Numbered from the stretch's first letter, positions 23,031 through 35,190 are shown. The stretch is DNA of 64,000 nucleotides from Capsicum annuum (GCF_002878395.1 NW_025862277.1:1-64000), one strand, 5' to 3'. Notes: generated from the sequence alone by a model not told the origin. Made by a program: numbers and translations.

Positions 23031-23374
23031 ATAACGAGTTATCCTATTTAGTTGGGGGTTGTCCCATTAACTCCTCAGTCAGTTAGAGGCTTTCAAATAT
23101 TTCAGACAGTCAGCTAGACAGTAGTTACTTTATCAGTTGTTTTAAATAGTCTTTTCAGTATGTCATTAGATGCTCATATTCATGATTTAAATTGTATTAT
23201 TTTTAGTATTTTAAACCTTAGGGCATTATCAGTTTAGTTTCGCACATATATATTTTGTTACTTCATCTAGTGCTCACGGAAGTTACTAGCTCATGGGTTA
23301 GCTTGTGGTCATTTATGGCCATAAGCACAATTTTCGCGACTAGGGGGTAGCCTCGGGTCATTTAAGGTCTTACA
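23031..23374 (+). repeat. Truncated 5' LTR of a third gypsy element
   Basis: Aligns with the last 310 bp of the LTR at 26441-28990, from the AGTTGGGGGTTGTCCCAT block to the GCTTGTGGTCATT block and the end. It ends GGTCTTACA. The first 2.2 kb are missing. It abuts the previous LTR without a visible duplication. Confidence 0.7.
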
Positions 23375-23566
23375 GTGTCCTAGGGGTTCTAAAAGCCGTA
23401 TTTAGTAGAGTCTTGTATATGGGTGTGAATCGCACCATACTAATGGACAAGAGGCTACAAGACGTTTTAGGAAAAGTTTCCCTTCTTTCAGTATTCATGT
23501 CTTGCGAAAGATCATAATCTCTATTTAAACTATCTTTCTAATTCATTCTTTCTTCCGTTATAGACT
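23375..23566 (+). other. Leader of the third gypsy element, binding site lost
   Basis: Contains the leader block TTTAGTAGAGTCTTG (about 23400), but the expected TGGTATCAGAG binding site is absent, suggesting a small deletion at the LTR-leader border. Confidence 0.5.
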
Positions 23567-24720
23567 ATGCCTCCCAGAAAGAACAACGGAAGAAGAAACG
23601 GTAATCATCCCGCACCTTCGCTTGTTCAGAAAGATCCCCTGAATAAGTATTTTTCTCATGCCGAGTTCAGAGCTACCTTCACTACCTTAGCTCACTAAGT
23701 AACAGTTCAGAGTAACCAGCAGTGTACTATCCCAGCCAAACCAGTGGCTAATACCACCGCAGATAGAATCCAAGACTTTACTCGGATGAATCCTCCTTTA
23801 TTTTTGGGATCCAAGTCTGAGGAGGATCCATAGGAATTCCTTGATATAGTTCAGAAAGTGACTAATATTATGGGTGTCACATCTAGTAAGAGTGTTGAGT
23901 TGGCTGCCTACCAGTTGCAGGATGTACCTTACACCTGGTATAAGTAGTGGATGGATGATAAAGGTGTTGAGGCAGGGCATGTAGAGTGGGAGTAGTTTGC
24001 CACAGTCTTCTTAGATAGATTCTTCCCTTTAGAGTTGAGAGAAGCTAAGGTCCAGGAGTTTATAAATTTGAAGTTCGGTAGTATAAGAATGAAGGAGTAT
24101 TCACTTAAGTTTCCTAATGTGGTGTCTGATAATAGGTCTAGAATGAGTAAGTTTGTTTCTGGTGTAGCTAATAGTATGATCAAGTAGTGTAGGACTGCTA
24201 TGCTAATTAAGGAGATGGACATATCTAGGCGTATGGTCTATGCTTAGTAGATTGAGGAACAGAAACATAAGGAGAAAGAGAGAGAGAATAAGAGGGCCCA
24301 AATAGGTAGCTTTAATTTTTTTTTCAACCTAAGCCAGGGGTGGTAACCGTACCCAGTTCTATCAAAAATTTTTAGCCCCAGCTCCTTCTTCAGCTAGTGC
24401 GCCAATACCAATGTTTAGGAATGACAGTCAAGATGGGGCGCCAAGCTCCAAAACCTAGGGTAGTGTGAGTAGTGGTCGTGCCTACCCACTTTTCAAATAA
24501 TGTGGTAGAAATCACCAACGTGTGTGTAGAGCGGGCATTGATGTATATTTTGGGTATGGTAAGCCAATCCACAAGATGCAGGAGTAACGAGTAATGGCTC
24601 AGAGGGCAAAGAATTTACGCCAACAGGGCCAGTCCAATTGTCATCAGCTCCAGTAGGTCGCCTGACTTAGCAGGGTGCTACTTTCAGCGCCACTAGTGGG
24701 TAGGGTTAGAACATATTGTA
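23567..24720 (+). pseudogene. Ty3/gypsy gag with many TAG stops
   Basis: One frame can be followed from MPPRKNNGRRN to about 24350. It gives FTRMNPPLFLGSKSEEDP, the capsid block (SVELAAYQLQDVPYTWYK), FLDRFFPLELREAKV and EEQKHKEKEREN. Stops in that frame are mostly TAG at positions where Gln or Trp is expected. The zinc knuckle at about 24505-24580 has its first two Cys as Tyr (FGYGKPIHK). The frame is long and little frameshifted, so decay here is mainly by point changes. Confidence 0.82.
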
Positions 24721-24759
24721 TGTACTCCAGACCTATCATGATCAGGAAATCTCTCCTGA

Positions 24760-25095
24760 TATAGTTACATAGACATTATAGATCATTCATATTCATATAT
24801 ATGTTTTATTAGACCTCAGAGCTTTACTCTCTTTTGTAACTCCTTATGTAGCTATCAACTTCGGTGTCAGTCCCAAAACTTTAGTAGAGCCCTTCTCAGT
24901 GTCCACCACAGTGGGTAAATCTAACATAGCCAAATGGGTATACAGAAATTACCTGGTTACCATACCCCAGAAAATTATTTCAGTTGATTGCAGGAATAGA
25001 GTCATTCGAATTCAGTTTCCTATTGAACCAGTCATTGAATAGAGAGGTAGTATCTCAATGCTTAGGGGCCAGATGTGTTTTTAGATCCTTCTTTG
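24760..25095 (+). pseudogene. Ty3/gypsy protease remnant
   Basis: Reads VLLDLRALLSFVTPYVAINF, then VEPFSVSTTVGKSNIAKWVY and a conserved tail near VIE. The catalytic Asp is present but the following Gly site is Arg. A TAG stop follows at the end of the block. Confidence 0.75.
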
Positions 25096-25100
25096 AAATC

Positions 25101-25800
25101 CTTTGATAGTATATGATCTAGAGTTAGAAGTATGAATCCATAAGTTTAGCAGCAGTAAGATGGTGATAGAGTTTATCTGGATTTAGTAGACTTTATATCC
25201 ATGGGGCTAGTTGTTTGAGAGGTGAATCAGTAGGCTTGAAACAAGGTGTGCAAGAATTTAAGTTTGGTGATTCAAAATTATATTTTGTTGATGTTGGTGT
25301 AGTGGTAATTCCCATAGTGTAGCAAAAATATAAGCTTAGAGATGGGATAATTGTAGGCTATGATAAAAGTAGTATGGTTCATTGAAGGTTTGGGGATATC
25401 CATGTTAAGTGTGAGCTAATAGAAAAAAGAGTTGGAAATTCTAAGTTAGTCATTTTTTAAGTTGTTACAAGATGATTGTTGGGGGATATAGAAAGCTAAG
25501 GGTTGTATCTCAGAAGAAAGTACTAGCAGCGGGTTTTTATATTATCAGGTGTAGTCTTTCAGGGCGAGTTTATCATTTATGTGTGTTATTATATCCCAGA
25601 TTCTAGGGTAAAGTGGTGGCATTTCTGTTTAAAATTGTTGATTAAGTAATTCACAGACTTAGAATGATGGTTTTAAGCTAAGAGAGAGATGATGGGACAA
25701 GTAACTAGTTCAACTCTCAGATTCTAGTAGTAATGACAGTGCCTTGTAGGACAACACTAGGGAGGAAGATGCCCGATCCATTTTAATTTCAGTCTTTGTA
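25101..25800 (+). other. Unassigned stretch replacing RT to integrase of the third element
   Basis: Between the protease remnant and the 3' non-coding region I recognise no RT, RNase H or integrase block on either strand. The stretch may be unrelated DNA joined by deletion or a very decayed region. Confidence 0.4.
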
Positions 25801-26148
25801 CTTTAGTTATCACAATATCTACTCATGCCTTACATGTCAGCTCCATGATCATAGTTTATGTTTATGCACATCATAGAGAATTATGTACTCTTCCAGTCCC
25901 TAGTATAAGTAGTTCCAGCTTGCTCAACAGTAAGAACCATGTTCCATTAATTTATAAACTCCAAAAATTAGGTCATGTAGCTCTTGACTCATGTACTCAT
26001 GCTTTGAAGTATGCTCAATTCAAGTACTCATGATACACTCTTAATGATCAGTGAAATTCAGATCTTTTCATGCATCATCTCAGTCTTTCTTCAGTACTTC
26101 AGCCGAGTCACTACCATTTGGGGGCCGAACTATCCCTAGGGGAGATGT
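25801..26148 (+). other. 3' untranslated region and polypurine tract
   Basis: TCAT/CAGT-rich spacer typical of these elements, ending CCTAGGGGAGATG before TGTAATGCCC at 26149. Confidence 0.6.
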
Positions 26149-26285
26149 TGTAATGCCCTGAGTTTCCATGTTCTAAACCTCTCAACTTCTCTCTACATAA
26201 CAAGATTTAATTTGAAGTAATGGGTACTTATAAGTGGACTCTCCCATTTCTATCTTAGCCTTATAACCATTCTTTTGTCATTGTA
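26149..26285 (+). repeat. Short LTR 5' fragment
   Basis: TGTAATGCCCTGAGTTTCC begins a second LTR start that lasts only about 135 bp before a second copy of 3' non-coding sequence appears. Confidence 0.55.
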
Positions 26286-26440
26286 TCTATTCACGAATCA
26301 GCTCAGTCGTGTATCACATTTCAGACTCAGTCATGTAATCATGTTTTTAGTTATGCATGTCCAGTATGTAATCTCAATTCCTCAGTATTCTCAGCTAGAT
26401 CAATCTCATTCGAGGATGACTATTCCCAAGGGGAAGATTT
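26286..26440 (+). other. Second copy of gypsy 3' non-coding region and polypurine tract
   Basis: Matches 4080-4215 block for block (actcagtcatgtaatcatg, attctcagct, then CCCAAGGGGAAGA). It sits between the LTR fragment at 26149 and the full LTR at 26441. Confidence 0.65.
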
Positions 26441-28990
26441 TGTAATACCCCATATTTCTCTTGGTTTTTGAACCACTTATGACTCATTCTTTAAAGTTAT
26501 AAAGACTCTCACGAGTCAGATATGGTAGTCGTATCCAAGATAGTGTGTTTGAGTTGACATTCTATTCTAGGTACGACTTAACCCCTGATAATCATATAAA
26601 GGTGTATGAGTCATATTAACCCAAACCATAAGGACACCAGTGTAGACTCCTTGAGGTTTTATCTAAGATATGAGTCTTGGATACTAGTCATATACTAAGG
26701 TACGAGTCGTAAGATGTGTAGAATCAAACCTCGTGTTTTTGATATCTTTATAAGTTACTTGGACATATATAAGTCCTCAAATAGCTCATAGCTTATGAAC
26801 AAGTCAAAACCTCCCTTAGTGATTGAATTCTCGGGACGTACATAACTATAGGCATCTCTAAACGATCTTAAATTTTGTTTTACTAAGAATTTTTTATCGA
26901 AAGATCCACCCAAAGATAGGTAATTGAATTAGCTTTCCAAAGATACCAATTGTGCCTTAATCCGACATTGAAGTGAAAAGTTATAGCTGAAATACTAAAG
27001 CACTGTCAAGCTGTGTCACACACTGTCCAGCATACGGATTGCCAAGTCTAACTCCTACCCAGACTATAGAGTAGTATCTTAGACCCATAAGTACTATCGA
27101 TACTTTTCTGTAAAGTTTATTTTAAGTGCTTTTTAGTCTTTTCTCCCCTTATAACTCCTAGCCCACAACGTAACCCTCAAGGGGCATTACTTTTCCCCTA
27201 TTTCATTATTTAAACATCTCAAAATCCTCTCATACAGTCTCAACAACAAGATTAGGGTTTCCTCTCAAGATCATCTCCAAAGAACAAGATTTAATCCCTT
27301 CCTTCAAGAAAGCCAATAAATTGTGCTTCCCAATCCAAGAACGTTCAAGAAAAGTCATTTCTCTTTCAAGATTAAAGCTTTAAGGTATGTGTGATGTTCA
27401 TCCATGGGACCTTTTCACCCATAGAGTCCAAGAATCCCTTTTTAATATAAAATTATGAGTTTTCAAATGCTTATGATGAATTGTCTCCATGAAGTTGTTA
27501 TTGATTTTGATTTCAAGTTATGTTACAAGTGTTTTTCGATGGAATAAGCCCTTATATGATTTGTGTATTGAAATTTTCATGTTAAATCTCTATATTTGTG
27601 ATTTTGTCATGTAATCATGCTATTCCCTCATGTTTAAAAGTTTCCCCATGTTAAAGTCTTGGTCCCCATGTGTTTGATGAAATGCCTAAGTGATGGGTTT
27701 TGAATAATGCTTTCTTATTATGGTTTCAAAGCTTTCATGCATCCTTATTGTTATTTTCGATTGATTCCTAGAGGGTTATGAACACCCGTTACTTAGCTGT
27801 TTACAGAATATCAGCAGCTTCTGAATGGTTTCGAATAAAGCAGGTGTGTTGTCATTCAGTTAGTACTATAATAACTTGTCATGCTTCGTTAAGTTTAGTC
27901 CAGTCCAGTCATCAGTGTCAGTTTAGTTGGGAGTAAGATTTAGCACCAAGCAAACCCAGGGAAGGGGGCACACCTGCCAGTAGAGGGTGTGAGCTTTAGT
28001 AGTAGTCCTTGAGTTCCAGAACTACGTAGCCACCGTAGGTTAGAGGTATCAACCTGCCAGTTGATGGTTGATAAAGTGTTTACCTGCCAGTTGAGGGTAA
28101 CACATATCTCATTAGAGCACCTGCCAGTTGAGTCAGCCATTATAAGTACCTATGACATGGTACTGATACCCTTCCAACAAGGGTCATAGGTTGGACCCCA
28201 ATTAGATCATATTGGGGCATGTCTGTTAGATGATACCTCCCACCACCTTAGTTTAGTATTTAGTACAGAGTTCAATTTCAGATTTTCTTGACCATAGCAA
28301 ACAGTTATCAGTTATTCTGTAACCAAACTAGTATTTTAGTTTACAAAGTATTTCAGAGTCATGTTATATTCTTGGTCATGCATTCTCGGATTTTACAATT
28401 TTCATGTATCTATATTCAGTTATCTCATGTTGTTTATTCAGTCAGTTATTATTCATGCACATGAACCCATACATTTCAGCCTAACTTCATCTCATATACC
28501 AGTACATAAGTATTGATCCCATACATTTTCTTTACGCTATGATGTCCTATATCATAGGTTCGGACAATCAGTTTCCTGACAGACCTTAGATTGTCTAGTT
28601 AGTCAACAGCAGTAGCAGTGGTGAGTCCTCATCTTTTAAGGTATCTTCTCTTTAGTTATTTTAGTAGTTTCATTCAGTCGGAGTTAGTTGGGGGTTTGTC
28701 CCATCAACTCCTCAATCATTTAGAGGCTTTCAGACAGTCAGCTAGACAGTAGTCAGTTTATCAATTATTTTAAACAGTCTTTTTAGTATGTCATTAAAAG
28801 TTCAGATTCATGATTAAATTGTATTATTTTAAGTCTTTTAAACTTTATGACGTTAGCAGTTTAGTTTCTCACATTTGTATTTTATTACTTCATCCAATAT
28901 TCAAGTAGGTACAAACTCATGGGTTAGCTTGTGGTCATTCATGGCTACAAGAACCGTTGTTGTGACTAGGGATAGCCTCGAGTCATGACA
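26441..28990 (+). repeat. LTR of a Del/Tekay-type gypsy element (2550 bp)
   Basis: Begins TGTAATACCCCATATTTCTC after a polypurine tract and ends CTCGAGTCATGACA. It holds a cassette of opposed ACGACT/GAGTC motifs (26500-26730) and four ACCTGCCAGT blocks (27965-28130). The following base begins a minus-strand pol fragment, so the right junction joins two elements. Confidence 0.82.
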
Positions 28991-30340
28991 ATTAAGATGT
29001 GTTGAAGACACATACCTTCCGCACGAATCCCAGGAGCAAAAAATAAATGTGGATATTTGGACTTCATGTACTATTCCGCTTCCCATGTATCTTCTTCCAC
29101 CTTATGGTTCTGCCAAAGAACATTAAGTGAACCCATATCCTTGGTCCACAATATACAAACCTTCCTATCTAAGACCTCAATCAGGACTTCTTCATAAGAT
29201 AAAAGAATCTGAGATACCCAATCCTTCCAAAGGAACAACCGAAGAAGGATTACTAACGCACTTTCTTAACATGGAAACATGAAAGACCAGATGAACCAAG
29301 CTCACGCTAGAAGGTAACTCAACTTATAAGCAACATTACTAATTCTCCGTAAAACCTCATAAGGACCCACATACCGGGGACTGAGCTTCCCCTTGTTACA
29401 AAACCACACTACTCCTTCATGGGAGAAACCTTGAGGAAAACCATATTTCTAACCTCAAACTCCAAGTCTCTATGCCTAACATCGACATAGGACTTTTGAG
29501 ACTTTGGGCAGCCTTAAGCCTCTCTCGAATCACCTTTACCTTCTCTATGGCTTGGTAAACTATGTCAGGACCAAACATGTCTGCCTCACCATGCTCAAAC
29601 CAACTAATAGGAAACCTACACCTCCTACTATAAAATACCTCAAAAGGGGCCATACTAATAATAGAATGATGCTATTGTTGTAAGAAAACTCCACCAAAGG
29701 TAGATGCTTAACCTAGTTGCCACCATAATCAATCACGCAAGCCCGAAGCATATCCTCCAATGTCTAAATAATTCTCTCTGTTTGCCCATCCATCTACAGG
29801 TGGAAAATAGTACTCAAACTTACCTTAGTCCATAACCCTTTTTGTAAAGATCGCCAGAAGTAAGATGTAAGTTGCATGCCACAATCAGAAATAATAGAAA
29901 CGGGCATCCCATGCAGCTTTACAATATAATAAAGATACAGCATCACATAATCTTCCATCGAGAAGGTAGTCTGCACTGGCAAAAAGTGTGCAGACTTAGT
30001 CATCCTATTAATGATGACTCAAACGAATTATATTGATTCTGAGACCGAGAAAGACGGGTAACGAAGTCCACATTAATCACTTCCCATTTCTACTTGGGCA
30101 AATCAATTTCTTGATACAACCCTCTTGGCCTCATGTGTTCAACCTTAACATGTTGACATACCATACACTTGGCCACAAAATCAACCACATCCTTCTTCAT
30201 TCCATTCTATTATTAGATCTCCTTGAGATCATGATATATCTTAGTCGAACTGGGATGAACAACATAGTGTAACTCATATTCCTCAGCCAAAATCCTTTGT
30301 CACAAATCATCAACATCAGGAACACACAGCCTCTTTTGGT
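28991..30340 (-). pseudogene. Minus-strand gypsy integrase and chromodomain remnant
   Basis: Read from high to low coordinates: core with the first Asp kept (NVDF, about 30065), second Asp kept (SIISDCGMQL, about 29880), and Glu kept in GQTERII (about 29780). The C-terminal block follows (APFEVFYSRRC, 29417-29653), and the chromodomain end VEEDTWEAE runs up to 28991, where the plus-strand LTR cuts it. Frameshifts and TAG stops are present. The element's 3' LTR is missing. Confidence 0.83.
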
Positions 30341-30383
30341 ACCATAAAGTACCATCACCACCGATCTCAAACACCACTACCTT

Positions 30384-31100
30384 TTACCTACCAACGTCAC
30401 TCTTGATTTTTATCAAGATAGGTTCTAGAACTTGTTTTTCCTTAATTTTTGCACCAAGAGACAATCGAACCACTTCTTGCACCACCACACCACCATTCTT
30501 GGAGTCTAAGAGATGAACTCTAAGATTAACCAAACTGTCAATATCCTTTACCAATTCTTGCTTTCCTTCCTCCACATGTGCCAAACTCGCCATATATAAC
30601 ATGCTAAGAGCATCAGCAACCATGTTAGTCTTACCTGAATGGTAGTGAAGACTCATATCATAGTCCTTGATAAGTTCAAGCTATCTCCTCTACCTGACAT
30701 TATGCTCCTTCTAAGTGAACAAATACTGTAGACTCTTATGATCAGAAAAGATATCCATGTGAACACCTTATAAATAATGCTACCATATTTTCAAACCAAA
30801 CACAACCACCAACAGCTCCAAATTGTGAGTAGGATAATTCCTTTCATGCACTTTTAACTACATGGAAGCATAGGCAATCACCTTCCCATGCTGCATTAAA
30901 ACACAACCAAGCCCTACCCAAGATGTATCACAATAAACCACAAACCCATCATTGCCTTCTGGCAAAGTTAGAATTAGAGTGGAAGTTAACTTATCTTTCA
31001 ACTTCTCGAAACTCCCTTCACAAGCATGTGACCAAGAAAACTTGACCTTCTTCTGAGTTAACTTAGTCAAAGGAGCAGCTACCGTAAACAGCTTTCCACA
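30384..31100 (-). pseudogene. Minus-strand gypsy RNase H remnant
   Basis: Two open parts: 30858-31070 (KFSWSHACEGSFEKLKDKL, FVVYCDTSWVGLGCV with the first catalytic Asp) and 30384-30656 (SLHYHSGKTNMVADALS with the last Asp). The part between them is out of frame. Confidence 0.82.
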
Positions 31101-31865
31101 AATTACCTATAATACCCGGCTAAACCCAAGAAGCTCCGAATGTCGAATGGATTCATGGATCTAGGCCACCTCTTCACCATAGCAACCTTTTATGGATCCA
31201 CCATGATCCCTTCACTAGAAATAATATGACCCAATAAAGTTACAATATTCAACCAAAACTTACACTTAGAGAACTTGGCATACAACTGTTGTTTCTTTAA
31301 GGTCTGCAACACCACACAGAGGTGATTAGCATGATCCACCTCACCCTTTGAATAGACCAAAATGTCATTAATAAACACAATAATGAAGAGATCCAAATAC
31401 TGATAAAAAATTTTGTTCATCAAATCCATAAATTTTGTTGGAGTATTAGTAAACCCAAATGACATTACCAAAAACTCAAAGTGCCCATACCGAGAACGAA
31501 AAGCCATCTTAGGGATATCCACCTCCCTAATCTTTAGCTGATGGTACCCAGACCAAAGATATATCTTAGAAAATAACTTGGAACCTTGCAACTAATCAAA
31601 CAAATCATCTATCCTTGGAAGATAATACTTGCTCTTGACCATCACCTTATTCAACTGCCTATAGTCAATGCATATTCGAAAGAAACCATTCTTTTTGTGC
31701 ACAAACAACATCGGTGTACCCCATGGGAATATAATAGGATGAATAAAACCTTTATCCAGAAGATCCTTAAGTTGATCCTTGAGTTCCCTCAACCCAGCTG
31801 GAGTCATACTATACTATAAAATAGAAATTGGACAAGTGTCCAAAACCAGATCAATACCAAACTTT
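31101..31865 (-). pseudogene. Minus-strand gypsy reverse transcriptase remnant
   Basis: 31592-31807 gives the fingers ([27 protein letters not shown]). 31190-31591 gives [25 protein letters not shown] and the catalytic box reading [11 protein letters not shown], then [12 protein letters not shown]. Only a stop and small shifts separate the pieces. The first Asp of the F-x-D-D box is Asn, as in the two other RT copies in this window. Confidence 0.87.
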
Positions 31866-32020
31866 ATTCCCTATCTGGAGGAACACCGAGAAGATCATCC
31901 AAAAAGACCTCTGGAAACTCATTAACCACTGGAACTGACTGGATAAAAGGACCTTCGAAGTTAGAATCTTTAACCCAAACCAAGTGATAAAGACAACCTT
32001 TAGAGATTAACCTCCAAGCT

Positions 32021-32480
32021 CTAAGATAAGAAATAAATCTCCCCCCTAGGAACTAAAGAACCACCTTCCCATTCTATAACCGTTTCATAGGGGAACCTAA
32101 AAGTAACCCTACAGGTCCGATAATCCAAGGACGCGTAACAAGAGTGGAACCAATCCATAACGAGAATAACATTGAAATACACCATACCCAACTCAAATAG
32201 ATTCACCAAGGTCTGCTTGCCACCAACAGATACCACACGCCCCTGTAGACTCTCTTAGCAATAACCGAGTCACCTATCGGGGTAAAAATAGAAAAATAAT
32301 CCAAAATAATGTCCAAATTAAAACCAAAATATATAGCCACATAAGGAGTCACATAGAAGAGAGTGGACCCCAGATCAAGCAAATAATATACATCACAAGA
32401 GAAAAGTTGTAACGTACCAGTAATGACATCAGGTGATGCCTCAGATTTCTATCAGGATGCAAAAGCATACAACATATTCC
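32021..32480 (-). pseudogene. Minus-strand gypsy protease remnant
   Basis: LLDLGSTLFYVTPY (about 32345-32390) keeps the Asp and Gly of the active site. The second half (QTLVNLFELGMVYFNVILVM, up to 32236) follows in another frame, then the linker to RT. Confidence 0.8.
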
Positions 32481-32589
32481 AACCAACGCTGGACTAGGAG
32501 CAGTAATAGAAGAATATGCAACACCACCAGGTGTAGAAGTAGAAGATGAATCTACAGGAATTTTATTTTCCCCCATAGCAACCTTATTA

Positions 32590-33062
32590 ATCGGACAATC
32601 CCTGAGCTGATGGCCTACCTGACCATACTTACAACATTTGTCCCTTCTTTCTTTGCAATAACCCCAATGATGATGACCACAAAATCAACAAGGATGGCAT
32701 GAAGAAATTGACTAACCTCCATTTTCCTGAGATTGGACACCCTATACCAAAAAATTATCACCACCATGATGACGTCTATCGCCCGACTAGTAAGGAACAA
32801 CACCAAAGAGTAGGAACCAAAACTCCCCCACTTATTTTTCTACCATTTGCCACCGTCCAGTCTACCCTGAGACAGAGCACCTCTCTGGTCAGAAAACATG
32901 TTTTTCTTACCCTGTCTTTCCCCAAACTCCATTTGCTTTCTCTTTTCATCCTTCACTTGCTGCATATGAATAGTCAACCTGGAGATATCCATATCTTTAA
33001 TCAACAAGATAGCCTTTCTCTCCAAAATTAAATGCAGCAAGTCAAATAAGTTTTTTCCTAGC
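32590..33062 (-). pseudogene. Minus-strand gypsy gag C-terminal remnant
   Basis: 32840-33061 reads a charged linker region (MQQVKDEKRKQMEFGERQGK). A zinc knuckle at 32593-32636 reads CCKYGQVGHQLRDC, with the second Cys of CCHC as Tyr. The N-terminal gag, leader and 5' LTR are absent, and the sequence changes to non-retroviral DNA at about 33063. Confidence 0.78.
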
Positions 33063-33282
33063 ATTTAGGCTATAGGATTAGTGGAATTAATTTAGATCAA
33101 ACTTTATGTAATTCCATGATTATTAACCTATCAAATTATCTAAAGATTGGTTGAACAAACTACATTGAACAACGCTCGAGAAAGTGAGTTGTTCAACTAT
33201 TGGGACCACTGCTTGAGTGTGAATCAACACGTTGACCTAAAACAAACATAGTGACCCTCCATATATCATTTAAGCCTTCTGA
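33063..33282. other. Unassigned border sequence
   Basis: AT-rich DNA between the truncated gag and the open frame at 33283. No feature recognised. Confidence 0.4.
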
Positions 33283-33516
33283 ATAAAGTGTTCTAGAAGC
33301 CTTCTGAAGGCCTTTTACAATGCCACAACTCTGAAAAAAGTGTTCCTCATCGACGACCTCATAAAAGACCAAGAAATCTATACTAACCTCAAAGACAACA
33401 ATGACAAACTTGAAGACCAAGTCAGCAAGCAGCTGGAGGCAAGCTTGAAAATTATTAGAAGTCACATACTACAGCAAGCCTCTGATCTTTTCCAAAATAT
33501 GTTGAAAGCATGCTAA
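33283..33516 (+). other. Open frame, 77 codons, charged coiled-coil-like; gene remnant or exon
   Basis: Open from just after a TGA at 33280 to TAA at 33514, without an ATG. The middle reads DDLIKDQEIYTNLKDNNDKL followed by EDQVSKQLEASLKIIRSHIL, with charged heptad-like spacing, unlike the translated repeats around it. I do not recognise the family. It could be an internal exon or part of a decayed gene. The frame on the opposite strand at 33193-33465 is judged its shadow. Confidence 0.35.
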
Positions 33517-34171
33517 GGCAAGAAAATACAATCAATTATATCCATATTATTAAGGAAGTAATAATACTCAATCTGCCATTCAATCTTTCTTGTGGTTCAA
33601 ATTAGTTCAATAGCAGTGGACCTAAGTGAAACCATAAACAAAGAGGCATGGGATGCAATTTAAAATTTAGAAATTTCTACCTTCGCTTAGATTCCTTATT
33701 TTAACTTTAGCAATTATTGGCGCCAATTTTCTTGACTTAGTATGCATCATTTTAACCCTCGACATCTGCAAAACTACTTTCTTGGTATTCTGCTATTTTT
33801 GATATAGGTGATCATTCTGACCATGCTACTATGTCATAGTTCCCTAGAAAAGTGTTCAGCTGCACTATTTTTCTTTGAGAGAGATAACAAATGTAATTTT
33901 ATTACTGGATACACTTTCATATTTGCACTTGATTTAAATTTCTCATGTTTTAATTCATGTTTCATTGGCCATATTCACTAGAAGTTCCTTGGTACCCTAT
34001 GTTTCCTCTTCAATTAGCTCTTACATCATATAGTCTTTCATCAAATCCCCATTCCCTCACAGGTATTCTCCTATGTCTCCTTCTGGCATATAACTATCTT
34101 ATCGAACAACCCATCTATATAAATCTGGGCAAGGGGAATTTCTATTAGTTTTTCATTCTTGTTTGATGCAG
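33517..34171. other. Possible intron or intergenic stretch
   Basis: AT-rich, no coding signal that I trust. It ends in TTCTTGTTTGATGCAG, a good plant 3' splice-site pattern (AG at 34170-34171). Confidence 0.3.
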
Positions 34172-34255
34172 TGCGAGGCTTTGAAAGCCTTCTCAAAGTC
34201 CAATGCACAGTTAAAGTTAAGTCCAATTGCTATTGGATCTCTAAACAGATACTAA
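34172..34255 (+). other. Exon-like terminal fragment, 27 codons
   Basis: Directly after the acceptor-like CAG the frame reads CEALKAFSKSNAQLKLSPIA and ends TAA at 34253. Together with the frame at 33283 it could be the last exons of a host gene or a captured piece. Short, so the case is weak. Confidence 0.25.
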
Positions 34256-34559
34256 ATATTAATCTCTTCTCAAAAATTGACACGCATAAACAAGAGCAAC
34301 AACCATCATTAATTCGTAATAGGATATCGACACCATCTTCATCGACACTTAGCCTTATCAATTCGAACCTATCAAACTTAACTATAAAATGTAAGATATT
34401 TTTGAATGATCAATGCCTAATCGGTTAAAAACTATATTCACAAACTCATTATAATTTATATGTATTGTCTCGGTGACCTTATCAGTAATACATAACTCCC
34501 ACACATAAAAGTGGATCCATCCATCTGCATGCACCTTATTCTTTCTAGCCCATCTATGA
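34256..34559. other. Gene-free stretch
   Basis: No feature recognised; frames here lack family features. Confidence 0.4.
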
Positions 34560-34699
34560 CTTAATTTGAATAAATAGATGACTAACCTGTTGCAACAGAT
34601 GACACATCTATTAAAATTATCAAACAATTATAGACATCTATTATGATAGATGATCAATATGTTGTAACATATGACTTATCTATTGGAAATAATCAAATA

Positions 34700-35190
34700 G
34701 ATATATACATCTGTTGAATAAGATTATAAATATGTTGTAACTTATCAACTGATAGAATATATTTTGCAACAAATTATCGGTCTGTTAGATTTATTTAAAA
34801 GCAATTTTCTTTTCTTTCTGAAATACAATAAAGATAAAGTGTTGTATTTAGATACCTTTTTTTAATTTACACATTCAAAAAGTCACCAATTTTATTTACT
34901 TAAGGTATGTAATTATTAAAAAAGAGGTGACCAGTCCTGGCTAAGAATCAAACAGATATATACATCTATTGCATCAGATTGTAAATATGTTGTAAATTAT
35001 CGAACAAATAGAATATATTTTGCAATAAATTACCCATCCATTAGATTTATTTTGAAGCAATTTTTTTTCTTTCCGAAATACAATAAAGATAAATTGTTGT
35101 ATTTAGATCTATTTTTTTAATTTACATATTCGAAAACTCACCAGTTTTATTTACTTAATGGGTGTAATTATTAAAAAAGAGGTTAACAGT
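34700..35190. repeat. Tandem direct duplication, period about 256 bp
   Basis: Landmarks recur in order: ATATATACATCTxTTG, TAGAATATATTTTGCAA, GAAATACAATAAAGATAAA, GTTGTATTTAGAT (near 34842 and 35097), then the TCACC block. Confidence 0.75.
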
